Source: Bacillota bacterium
GTDB lineage: Bacteria > Bacillota > Clostridia > Oscillospirales > Acutalibacteraceae
Length of the DNA: 11,586 bases
Direction: 5' to 3'
Assembly (NCBI GenBank): GCA_023401495.1
Contig: JAEXDU010000207.1
Span: 1 to 11,586, forward strand
The notes under the pieces: generated by a model
What the model was told of the DNA's origin: nothing
Seen by the model: the letters and a program-made list of their open reading frames with translations, nothing else
Databases searched by the model: none
Part shown: piece by piece, positions 1 through 6,774 of the stretch
How positions within the stretch are numbered: the stretch's first letter is position 1
Layout of the letters: each line of letters opens with the position of its first letter
Made by a program: the position numbers and the translations under genes

Positions 1-830
1 TATTCCATGACGCTGACATTCAGGCAGTTCTTGAAAATGCGGCTGAGATACCCCTGGCTGACCGCACAGTTTTCAATGATCTGCGTCAGGCCGATCTCCT
101 CCTGAATGTGCACATTGATATAAGCGAATACATTTTGAAGCAGTTCGTATTTGCGGATGCTGGTCTGCTGAAAAATGTAGTCCAGAACGCGGAACAGCCA
201 AATCTCCATCCCGGCGGGAGAAGCAAGGCACGCCTCGCTGAGCGGGAACATTTCCGCGCAATCGACCGGCCGGGCAGAAACACGGCCCAGATGATTGAAA
301 ATGTTTTGTCCCAGCTGCTCCGCGGCCGTTTTGATCTGCCCGCGGTTTGTGCCGCAGCTCCGGTACAGCTCCTGAACGATTTCGGGAACCTGGTAATACA
401 TCTGCTTAAAGTCCTTTTCTTTCAGAACCTTTAAGGTCATATTCCAGTACAACTGCTCCGGCTGGCTGCTTCGGCTGTGCTTTTCCAGCAATGTCCGGAT
501 CATATCGCAGGAAACCGGCTTTGAAATGTATTCCTTTACCTTGGCGCGCAGCGCTTCAATGGCAAAATCAAAATGATTGTACGAAGACAATATGTAGATC
601 GTGATTTCGGGATTGTTGGCATAGATTCGTTTGCTGGCCTCAATTCCGGACATACCGGGCATCATGATGTCCATAAAAACAATATCCGGCTTTTCCTTTC
701 GGCACAGCTCCACCGCATCTTCCCCATTGCTGACGGAAAACGCGACCTCAAATCCGGGCACTTTTTCGATCATGATCTGCAAAGCGTCCCGCATCAGCTG
801 TTCGTCATCTGCAATCAATATCTTATACAT
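1..830 (-). CDS. AraC-family two-component response regulator (YesN-like), partial at left edge
   Basis: About 276 codons are visible from the ATG at 830-828; the 3' end lies beyond the window. The N-terminus is a CheY-type receiver: acidic pair D8/D9, phosphoacceptor D54 in FMDIMMPG, Ser82/Ser83 after the fourth strand, and K104 in ISKP. A linker of about 120 residues follows. From about residue 240 an AraC-type DNA-binding domain begins; its first helix-turn-helix (IIENCAVSQGYLSRIFK) is visible and the second should be off the window. The start lies 2 nt after the sensor gene's stop, so the two are probably translationally coupled, with a weak AAAAGG site about 12 nt upstream. Receiver residues look intact, unlike those of the partner kinase. 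Inferred role: activator of the microcompartment operon. The receiver assignment is sure; the target is inferred. Confidence 0.88.
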   Translation of the reverse strand, partial: MYKILIADDEQLMRDALQIMIEKVPGFEVAFSVSNGEDAVELCRKEKPDIVFMDIMMPGMSGIEASKRIYANNPEITIYILSSYNHFDFAIEALRAKVKEYISKPVSCDMIRTLLEKHSRSSQPEQLYWNMTLKVLKEKDFKQMYYQVPEIVQELYRSCGTNRGQIKTAAEQLGQNIFNHLGRVSARPVDCAEMFPLSEACLASPAGMEIWLFRVLDYIFQQTSIRKYELLQNVFAYINVHIQEEIGLTQIIENCAVSQGYLSRIFKNCLNVSVME

Positions 831-832
831 GA

Positions 833-2131
833 TCAATTAGCCTTTTCATCAAAGTTTTTTGGGTAGCGTACGGTACTGGTGGTCCCAACGCCATCCACGC
901 TTTTGATTACAGCATCATACCCGGTGCCAAAGGAATTGACCAGCCTTTGCCGGGAAAACGCGATACTGGCCTCGATTGCGCCGCCCTCATAAGAGCCTTT
1001 GTACTGCTTAAACAGCTGGGCGATTTTCTTGTCGCTGAAGCCCGGGCCGTCGTCTTCCATCTGGAATACGACGTCATCCCCCTGATACTGTGCGGCGATT
1101 CGCAGCGTGCCGTGCTCTTTCTTTTGCCCGATCCCGTAGAAAACAGCTCTCTCTACAAACGGGAGCAAAATCCTGCTTGGAATCTTCTGCATATTCAGTT
1201 CGTCTGAAATATCGAGCACATATTGCAGCTGGTCACCCATCCGCTCCTTCTGGATTTTCAGGTAGCGCTCCAGATTCTCGATTTCATCCGATACGAAAAC
1301 GTTATCCCTTGTTTCAGAAAAATTAAACTTCATGAATTCCGCAAACAAATTGATCGCACGGTTGGTACGCGGAGCGTCCTCCACCACGGAAAGATTGGAG
1401 ATCGCATTCAGGCTCTTAAACAGAAAATAGGGATTCATCTGTGTTTTCAGTGCTGCCAGCTCGGCCTCCATCTCTTTTTTCTGCTCATTGAGCACTTCCA
1501 GCTCTTTATCCAGATTTTCCTTCTGAGCCAGACGGGACAGTTCCTTTTCCGCAAGCTGGTTGACGATCAAAGAAACCAGATTGGCAATATGAAAGAACTT
1601 TTCATAGGGATAGACGGCAATCGACTCAAACTGTCGGTTCATTTCCGGGTCTTCCCTGTGATTGCGGTCATGGTGCAGAACGTTTTCCAGCCGGCAAATA
1701 TCCGCCGGGGCGTCTCCGCAGCGAATCTGGCCGCCGATAAAGCCCCCAAGATAATGCCCGCGGACGATGATCGGAATTGCAATCTCGGTCAGCCCGCATG
1801 GACAAATGTAGACGTAGGTCTTTTGCGTCACCGCCGCCTGAATCGCGCCGAACGCGTCGGACGACATACATATCCGCTTGGCGTTTTCATCTTTGCGGAC
1901 CTGCTGGCAGAACGGAGTAAAGGAAGTCATCTCGGTAATCGGTTCGCCCCGGTAATCAACGGTTACGAAAGCAAGACCGGTTGCCTTCGCTATCTTATCC
2001 TGGATATTCTCCAGGACCTTGACGCCAAAGAGACGCGCGATGCTGAAATTGTTGATGGAGCCATCCTCTTCAGAAATCGCATGGAAGCCGGAATGAAGAT
2101 CAGATTCAAATAATTTTTCCATACTTAACAT
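833..2131 (-). CDS. PocR-domain sensor of the LytS/YesM histidine kinase family, with degenerate catalytic motifs
   Basis: 432 residues. Residues about 25-195 are a PocR sensory domain with a cysteine set C75, C88, C110 and C112; this family is predicted to sense small hydrocarbon derivatives such as propanediol. A coiled coil (about 193-230) leads to a His_kinase-type region and a HATPase_c-like domain. No membrane segment is seen, so it is cytoplasmic. The phosphoacceptor motif, normally NPHFLFN, reads NPYFLFK: His is Tyr235 and Asn is Lys239. The N box, normally ENAxKHG, reads ERAVFYG with Arg328 in place of Asn. The G1 box DDGPG (360-364) remains, but the later GxGLxN motif is unrecognisable. 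It is probably a non-catalytic sensor or one with altered activity. AAGGAAAGGG directly precedes ATG 2131; ATG 2122 (429 residues) is an equally plausible start. Confidence 0.87.
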   Translation of the reverse strand: MLSMEKLFESDLHSGFHAISEEDGSINNFSIARLFGVKVLENIQDKIAKATGLAFVTVDYRGEPITEMTSFTPFCQQVRKDENAKRICMSSDAFGAIQAAVTQKTYVYICPCGLTEIAIPIIVRGHYLGGFIGGQIRCGDAPADICRLENVLHHDRNHREDPEMNRQFESIAVYPYEKFFHIANLVSLIVNQLAEKELSRLAQKENLDKELEVLNEQKKEMEAELAALKTQMNPYFLFKSLNAISNLSVVEDAPRTNRAINLFAEFMKFNFSETRDNVFVSDEIENLERYLKIQKERMGDQLQYVLDISDELNMQKIPSRILLPFVERAVFYGIGQKKEHGTLRIAAQYQGDDVVFQMEDDGPGFSDKKIAQLFKQYKGSYEGGAIEASIAFSRQRLVNSFGTGYDAVIKSVDGVGTTSTVRYPKNFDEKAN

Positions 2132-2175
2132 CCCTTTCCTTGTTCAAGAATGATTACAATAAAGCATTTATCTCT

Positions 2176-2205
2176 ATTATAATAGATTCTTGTCTGCAAA
2201 GGAAA
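2176..2205 (-). promoter_or_regulatory. Probable promoter for the sensor/regulator pair, with a palindrome over the -10
   Basis: In the 76-nt gap between the alcohol dehydrogenase stop and the sensor gene, the minus strand has a perfect TATAAT (2181-2176). The best -35 candidate is the weak TTTCCT (2205-2200) at 18-nt spacing. The -10 sits in a perfect 14-bp palindrome TCTATTATAATAGA (2173-2186), so TATAAT also reads on the plus strand. No hairpin-plus-U terminator is seen in this gap, so read-through from the operon is also possible. Confidence 0.45.
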
Positions 2206-2207
2206 GA

Positions 2208-3329
2208 CTAATAAATCGAATTTAATATTTTCACCACGTCTTCCGCCGCAGCTTTTGTTGGATTTAACGAGAGGCTCCAATCCTTCAGCGTGTTCAGGGT
2301 GAGCGTTGCCAGGGACTGGTCATATTCCTTGCGGGAGATTCCGCAATCTCTGATCGTACCGGGCATTTTCATCTGGAATTTTAAATCTTCAATATAGCGG
2401 ATCAAATCCCAGACCGCATCCTGGTCGCTCTTTGCTCCCACCGAAATGCCCGTGCGCCGCGCGAGGTTCGCATACCGGGCGCAAACGGTCGGGTCTTTGC
2501 CGTTAAACAGAATCACCTCCTTTAATACCAGCGCGTTGGCCAAGCCGTGTGGAATATAGGTATGGAACACACCGCCAAGCGAATGCGCCAGAGCGTGGGA
2601 GAGGCCCAGCCCGGCTTTGTTGAAGGCGATTCCGGCAAAGGTGGACGCCTCGTGCATCCGGGTTCTCGCCTCCAGATCGCTTCCGTTGCTGTAACAGGTC
2701 AGAAGCGAGGAATAGACAAATTCCACCGCTTTTTCCGCCATCGCGTCGCTGAACGGATCGGCGCGGAGTCCTACATAAGCTTCCAGCGCGTGCGTCAGAA
2801 CGTCCACGCCGGTATTGGCCGTGATGCGTGGCGGCACCGATAAAACGAGACGTGCGTCCAGAATCGCCTCATCCGGAAGAATGATGTCGTTCACGATCAT
2901 ATGCTTGGCATGGGACTCCTCATCGGTCAGCACGCTGACGGAGGTCACCTCTGATCCGGTACCGCTGGTAGTGGGCACGGCGATCAGCCTTACGTCCGGG
3001 GCACCGGGCATCTGCTTTGAAAAATACAAAACGCCTTTTGCGGTATCGATCGCGGAACCGCCGCCCAGGGCGATCATTATCTGGGGCGCGAAGCGCTGGA
3101 ACTCGACCAGGGCTTTTGCCACCGTGTCCATCGGCGGGTCCGGAACCACCTTGTCAAAAATCCTTACCTCGCAGGAATTATCGACCGCCTCCAGCAGCTG
3201 CCTTACTCCGCCGCTGCTCAGCAGGAATTCATCGCAAACCAAAAAAATCTTTTGGTTCCGATAAGCGGAAAGCACCTGCAAGGAGCCGATTCCGCTATAA
3301 ATTTTCGTTTTTAAAAATATGGTGTGCAA
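2208..3329 (-). CDS. pduQ: Iron-containing alcohol dehydrogenase (PduQ/EutG-like propanol dehydrogenase)
   Basis: Group III Fe-type alcohol dehydrogenase, 373 residues, predicted to reduce propionaldehyde to 1-propanol and regenerate NAD+ for the aldehyde dehydrogenase inside the shell. GGGSAIDTAKG (about residues 89-99) is the nucleotide-binding loop. Probable metal ligands are D176 and H180 in GVDVLTHALEAY, H245 in SHALAH and H261 in IPHG. The segment between the last two reads GGVFHTYIPHG, which seems two residues longer than the usual FHxPHG form. The start is a TTG at 3329-3327 with AAAAGGAGG (3343-3335) 5 nt upstream. An ATG at 3380 in the same frame would overlap the previous gene by 34 nt, has no comparable site and adds non-family residues. 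It ends the enzyme part of the operon, 17 nt after the aldehyde dehydrogenase stop. The gene symbol is by role. Confidence 0.9.
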   Translation of the reverse strand: MHTIFLKTKIYSGIGSLQVLSAYRNQKIFLVCDEFLLSSGGVRQLLEAVDNSCEVRIFDKVVPDPPMDTVAKALVEFQRFAPQIMIALGGGSAIDTAKGVLYFSKQMPGAPDVRLIAVPTTSGTGSEVTSVSVLTDEESHAKHMIVNDIILPDEAILDARLVLSVPPRITANTGVDVLTHALEAYVGLRADPFSDAMAEKAVEFVYSSLLTCYSNGSDLEARTRMHEASTFAGIAFNKAGLGLSHALAHSLGGVFHTYIPHGLANALVLKEVILFNGKDPTVCARYANLARRTGISVGAKSDQDAVWDLIRYIEDLKFQMKMPGTIRDCGISRKEYDQSLATLTLNTLKDWSLSLNPTKAAAEDVVKILNSIY

Positions 3330-3334
3330 GGTGT

Positions 3335-3343
3335 CCTCCTTTT
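3335..3343 (-). promoter_or_regulatory. Ribosome binding site that fixes a TTG start for the alcohol dehydrogenase
   Basis: The minus strand reads AAAAGGAGG followed by ACACC and TTG. The near-perfect Shine-Dalgarno sequence at 5-nt spacing selects the TTG at 3329 over the upstream in-frame ATG at 3380. Confidence 0.85.
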
Positions 3344-3346
3344 CTT

Positions 3347-4732
3347 TCAGCGAATGGAAAATGCGTTGGCCAGGGTGCATCTTCTTCTTCTGCAGAAGTG
3401 CCGGGCGGTTGTGGTTCCCTCTCCGGTCGCGGTGGCAATCGTAAAGCTCGTATCGCCTTCCCCGTCAAACCCGATGCCCGCCAGCGCGGAGCTGTTTTTG
3501 ACGAATACCGCGGTCTGCAGCTTTTGCGCGGCATAATTGAGCCGTTCGATCATCCGCGAATGGACAGTCGCCGTATGGCGCAGCCCCTGCTCGATCTCGC
3601 AGGCGAATTCCACGGCCTGCTCGAAGTCCTTCGCACGCACCAGCGGAACCAAGGGCATGAGCATCTCTTCTGTCACAAACGGATGCTGGCGAACCGTATC
3701 CACGACGATCAGTTGTACCGAATCATCGCAGTCCATACCGGCTGCATAAAGAATCTCCGGCGCGCTTTTTCCCTCCAGGGCCTTGTTCGGAACCATTTCC
3801 GGCGTTACCGTCGCCAGCGTAAGCTGGAGCATCTCCTGCTGATCGCTGACACAATGTACGTGATTTTTCTTCAGCTCGCAAAGGAATTCATCCGCGACCG
3901 AGTCGACAATGACAATGCTCTTTTCGGTGATACACGTCAGATTGTTGTCAAAGGAAGTGCTGAACACGATGTCGCGGGCAGCCTTTTGCAGGTCTGCCGT
4001 TTCATCGATAATGGCCACCGGGTTGGCTGGGCCGGCCCCGATCACCTTTTTCCCGCAGGACATGGCCTGCCGAAGCATTCCCATTCCGCCGGTGGCAATC
4101 ACCAAGGAAATATCGGGATGCGTCATCAGCTCGCGCGTAACCGCCATGGAGGTTTCACTCAAGGTGGAAACCAGATTGTCGATTCCGCAGGTGCGGCTGA
4201 TCGCCTTGCTGATCAGCTCTGTTACAAACTGAGAAACCTCCAGCGCTCTGGGATGCGGCACATGAATCGCCGCATTTCCGGCCGCGAGAAGACCGATCGT
4301 ATTGCAGATCAGCGTTTCGCAGGGATTGGTGCAGGGCTGCACCGCACACACAACACCGTAAGAGGAAAGCTCATACAGCGTCATTCCATGGTCGCCGGTT
4401 TTCACCTCTGTGATCAAATCTTCCGTGCCCGGTGTTTTCTGAAGAACGAGAAGAAGCTTCTTTTTCTTGTCCTCGGCAATTCCCATACCGGTTTCTTCGA
4501 CCGTCATGCGTGCCAGATCATCCACTTTTAAAAGCAGATCCGCTTTCACGGCATCGATCACCTGCTGGCGCTGATTTAAGGTAAGCAGAGAATACTGCCG
4601 ATATGCGCTGGCCGCGACCGCGACCGCGTCATCCACGGAGCAAAAAACACCGCTTTTCAGCGTGCGGCTGTTATTCTTCAGGTAATCCTGGCAAACCTGG
4701 CCCACAAGGGCTTCCATTTGCTCTGCGTTCAT
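3347..4732 (-). CDS. pduP: CoA-acylating aldehyde dehydrogenase (PduP/EutE-like propionaldehyde dehydrogenase)
   Basis: 461 residues, the usual length of EutE/PduP enzymes, which oxidise aldehyde with NAD+ and CoA to acyl-CoA. Catalytic C267 lies in FDNNLTCITEK, the family motif. The ending GTTTARHFCRRRRCTLANAF closely resembles the EutE/PduP C-terminus. Residues 1-20 (MEALVGQVCQDYL core) form an amphipathic helix followed by a polar stretch, as expected for an encapsulation peptide that docks to the shell. The ATG overlaps the stop of the preceding shell gene in an ATGA arrangement, and the GGGGAGGGGAG site lies inside the codons for that protein's last residues, so translation is probably coupled. 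The product in this pathway should be propionyl-CoA, for ATP or anabolic use. The family is certain; the exact aldehyde is inferred from the dehydratase. Confidence 0.93.
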   Translation of the reverse strand: MNAEQMEALVGQVCQDYLKNNSRTLKSGVFCSVDDAVAVAASAYRQYSLLTLNQRQQVIDAVKADLLLKVDDLARMTVEETGMGIAEDKKKKLLLVLQKTPGTEDLITEVKTGDHGMTLYELSSYGVVCAVQPCTNPCETLICNTIGLLAAGNAAIHVPHPRALEVSQFVTELISKAISRTCGIDNLVSTLSETSMAVTRELMTHPDISLVIATGGMGMLRQAMSCGKKVIGAGPANPVAIIDETADLQKAARDIVFSTSFDNNLTCITEKSIVIVDSVADEFLCELKKNHVHCVSDQQEMLQLTLATVTPEMVPNKALEGKSAPEILYAAGMDCDDSVQLIVVDTVRQHPFVTEEMLMPLVPLVRAKDFEQAVEFACEIEQGLRHTATVHSRMIERLNYAAQKLQTAVFVKNSSALAGIGFDGEGDTSFTIATATGEGTTTARHFCRRRRCTLANAFSIR

Positions 4733-5556
4733 CTACTCCCCTCCCCTGTCTGCTGAGACTCGGCCTCCGCCGGTTTTTTCTTGTTTTTTGCGGGACGCCC
4801 CGGCGATTTTGCCGGCCTGCCTTTTTTGGCGGGGGTCTCGGCTTTCTTTTCCGGCACAGGGCTTTCCGTATCACTTGCCTGCGGCTGAGCTTCGGCCGGA
4901 ATCTCATCCTTCACCGCATTTTCGGAATCGGTCTGCCGGTACTCCATTGCAAAGGAGGTTTCGTGTACCGGCGTCTGGCTTTCCTCGGGCGGCTCGGTCT
5001 CTTTCTCAAAAGACAACTCTGTCGGCAGCACAGCGGGTTCTTCCTGTTCGGATTCTTTCTGCTGCGGCTCTGCTTTCTCCGGTACGGCCTCTTCGAACGA
5101 AATCGTCGTCTCTTCCGGCTGCATCGTCACAGGTTCTTCTGCCGGTTCGGCATTCTCTTCTGAATCCGATTGCTCCGGTTCCGGTAACGGCTCACTCTGC
5201 GAATCCTGCGGCGGCAGATCCTCTGTGGGAAGTGGATCATCCGGCCCGGGGTCCTCCGGAGGCGGCGCTTGCTCCGGCCCGGAAGTTTTGCAGAACATCT
5301 CACCGATGCTCGGCGCCGGGCGCGGAATGACTTTGAAAGATACCAGCTGACCGTTTCGCTCCGCCACAGCCCTGCCGGTCTGCACCGACGCGGTGACGGC
5401 GCCCACATCGCCGGAAACCTTAATCGTAATCCAGCCAAAGCCCTTTGCTTTTTCGATGCCGATCAACCCCACATTTGCGGTTTTCACCATTGCGTCCGCC
5501 ACGGCGATTGCCCCGGCCAGTCCTTTGATTTCTACCAGACCCAATGCGTCGTTCAT
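4729..5556 (-). CDS. BMC-domain shell protein with long acidic tail and C-terminal AT-hook-like motifs
   Basis: 275 residues. Residues 1-80 form a complete single BMC domain (BMC-H type, from ALGLVEIKGLAGAI to SFKVIPRP). Its pore loop reads KAKGFGW rather than the KIGSG of the PduA-like protein in this operon. Residues 92-240 are a low-complexity, apparently disordered stretch with about 44 Asp/Glu, about 27 Pro and only about 7 Lys/Arg by hand count. Residues 244-262, KKGRPAKSPGRPAKNKKKP, are strongly basic and hold two GRP cores seven residues apart, each resembling an AT-hook. Typical BMC-H proteins have about 90-100 residues, so the tail is a large addition. EutK of E. coli is a known precedent for a BMC protein with a C-terminal domain suggested to bind nucleic acid, but the tail here is of a different kind. 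It starts 30 nt after the PduM-like gene, with GAGGTGG upstream. The tail's function is unknown. Confidence 0.88.
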   Translation of the reverse strand: MNDALGLVEIKGLAGAIAVADAMVKTANVGLIGIEKAKGFGWITIKVSGDVGAVTASVQTGRAVAERNGQLVSFKVIPRPAPSIGEMFCKTSGPEQAPPPEDPGPDDPLPTEDLPPQDSQSEPLPEPEQSDSEENAEPAEEPVTMQPEETTISFEEAVPEKAEPQQKESEQEEPAVLPTELSFEKETEPPEESQTPVHETSFAMEYRQTDSENAVKDEIPAEAQPQASDTESPVPEKKAETPAKKGRPAKSPGRPAKNKKKPAEAESQQTGEGSR

Positions 5557-5586
5557 TTGGCCACCTCGTTTCCTCTTCTTTTTCGG

Positions 5587-6312
5587 TTACGCCCTGACGA
5601 TCTGAATTCCCATTTCTGCGGCTTTTTCTTTCGCCAGCATGGTAATGATATCGCCCTGATGCAGAACCAGCTTTCCATCCGTCAGGCCAGATGCCAGATC
5701 TGCTTCGGTAATGACTCTTTTTTTCGTGTTTCTTTCCGCCTCAGGCTTTATAGCCGGTTCCAGGCGCTGCTGCGGCGCAAGAAGCTGGTCGGAAAGCTCT
5801 ATTCCAAAATCCGTTAAGGTTCGGATATACTGTTCTATTTTAGTTCGGTATGCTTTGGGTTCTTTGCCGCTGAACGGCTCCATGCCGCTTTGCAGCATCA
5901 TTATCTTTTGGCCCTGAGAAAAGCACCGGCCGATCCATCGCGTTTCGAAGGAATCTTCCAGGCACAATGCAGTTTTGGCGATCAGAGCCCTGTTGGGGAA
6001 CGGAAAAACCGTGAGGAACTCTTTCCGCCGCTCTTCCCAAGCCTGTTCCTGCTCCAGAACAAGATCACCGGGAAAGAGCTCTTTGAGCTTTTGTATGTAG
6101 TAATCGTTGTATCTCGCTTTGGGCAATACGGAGATCACCTGCAAATCGCAGGGAACCGAAAGGCTGCCCAGCCGTTTGAAATAATTGTCCTGCCAGAACT
6201 CCGGCAGCATCAGATAACAGGCTTTCTGCTGCGGAAGCTGAAGAAGGCGTTCTTCTTCCAGCTGCCTGATTACCTTTAACACCATCTGCTCGAGCAGCTT
6301 ATGATCCAGCAA
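5587..6312 (-). CDS. PduM/TIGR02536-like microcompartment protein
   Basis: 241 residues. I do not recognise a catalytic motif. The N-terminus (KLLEQMVLKVIRQLEEE, about 5-21) is an amphipathic helix like those that open microcompartment cargo proteins. The middle (about 25-190) looks like an alpha/beta domain. The last 45 residues, with RVITEADL and then GDIITMLAKEKAAEMGIQIV, resemble the conserved C-terminal pattern of small microcompartment proteins such as PduM and the 'ethanolamine utilization' family TIGR02536. PduM is needed for proper shell assembly in Salmonella, so a structural or scaffolding role is the likely one. The start is TTG at 6312, with AAAGGGG eight nt upstream; no ATG fits better. 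It is preceded by a 130-nt gap with two hairpins. Family placement is from memory of motifs and is moderate. Confidence 0.6.
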   Translation of the reverse strand: MLDHKLLEQMVLKVIRQLEEERLLQLPQQKACYLMLPEFWQDNYFKRLGSLSVPCDLQVISVLPKARYNDYYIQKLKELFPGDLVLEQEQAWEERRKEFLTVFPFPNRALIAKTALCLEDSFETRWIGRCFSQGQKIMMLQSGMEPFSGKEPKAYRTKIEQYIRTLTDFGIELSDQLLAPQQRLEPAIKPEAERNTKKRVITEADLASGLTDGKLVLHQGDIITMLAKEKAAEMGIQIVRA

Positions 6313-6345
6313 AGGTTACAACCCCTTTCAGCAAATGGGAGTGTT

Positions 6346-6419
6346 CCGGGCGCCATTTCACCCGGCAATTTATGCGGACGAAAAACAGAAAATCGATATG
6401 AGGTGTTTTTCGCCCGCAC
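6346..6419 (-). promoter_or_regulatory. Two adjacent intercistronic hairpins between shell gene and PduM-like gene
   Basis: On the minus strand GTGCGGGCGAAAAACA (6419-6404) pairs with TGTTTTTCGTCCGCAT (6387-6372) to form a 16-bp stem with two G-U pairs and a 16-nt loop. Six nt later CCGGGTG (6365-6359) pairs with CGCCCGG (6352-6346) in a 7-bp stem with one G-U pair. Neither is followed by a U-tract, so they are not classic terminators. The site, between the likely most abundant shell gene and lower-copy genes, suits an RNA stability or processing element. This role is inferred. Confidence 0.6.
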
Positions 6420-6442
6420 TTGCCTCGGGAATCGGTTAACTA

Positions 6443-6727
6443 TTATTTGGAAGCCATCGTGGGGATAATCTTTTCCGTATCGGAATGCGGACGCGGAATC
6501 ACGTGGATGGAAACAACCTCACCGACCTGTCTGGCGGCGGCTGCACCGGCGTCTGTAGCGGCCTTTACCGCACCGACATCGCCGCGTACCATCACGGTTA
6601 CCAATCCGGAACCGATTTTTTCGTACCCGACCAGAGAAACATTCGCGGCCTTTACCATGGCATCGGCTGCTTCAATCGCTCCTACCAGTCCTTTGGTCTC
6701 AATCATGCCCAATGCATCAGAATTCAT
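6443..6727 (-). CDS. pduA: PduA/PduJ-like hexameric shell protein (BMC-H)
   Basis: 94 residues, a single BMC domain of canonical length that forms the hexameric tiles of the shell facets. The sequence is very close to PduA/PduJ: ALGMIETKGLVGAIEAADAM at the start, the pore loop K37-I-G-S40-G, VTVMVRGDVGAVKAATDAG, and the VxxIHVIPRPH ending. The GSG pore of PduA is known to favour passage of polar 1,2-propanediol, in line with a diol-dehydrating compartment. The ATG has AAGGAGG six nt upstream, a strong site as expected for an abundant protein. It starts 47 nt after the PduB-like gene's stop and is followed by two hairpins. PduA and PduJ cannot be told apart here; the symbol is by similarity. 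Confidence 0.95.
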   Translation of the reverse strand: MNSDALGMIETKGLVGAIEAADAMVKAANVSLVGYEKIGSGLVTVMVRGDVGAVKAATDAGAAAARQVGEVVSIHVIPRPHSDTEKIIPTMASK

Positions 6728-6774
6728 ATGGATCCTCCTTTGTTATCATCCGGCTGTTGTACCGGCGCTTATGC

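Noticed and set aside
1223..2113. A 296-codon open frame on the plus strand opposite the sensor gene
   Set aside because: Antisense shadow of a recognisable PocR/His_kinase protein, with no start signal or motif of its own.
3330..3380. Upstream ATG start at 3380 for the alcohol dehydrogenase
   Set aside because: It would overlap the preceding gene and has no good ribosome binding site. The TTG at 3329 has AAAAGGAGG at 5-nt spacing and starts where family homology starts.
3017..4531. A 504-codon open frame on the plus strand across the two dehydrogenases
   Set aside because: It is antisense to two clear enzymes, spans their junction and encodes an Arg-rich sequence without domain character.
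6372..6419. The long hairpin as a rho-independent terminator inside the operon
   Set aside because: No U-tract follows on the minus strand, and the next gene belongs to the same pathway and has its own ribosome binding site.
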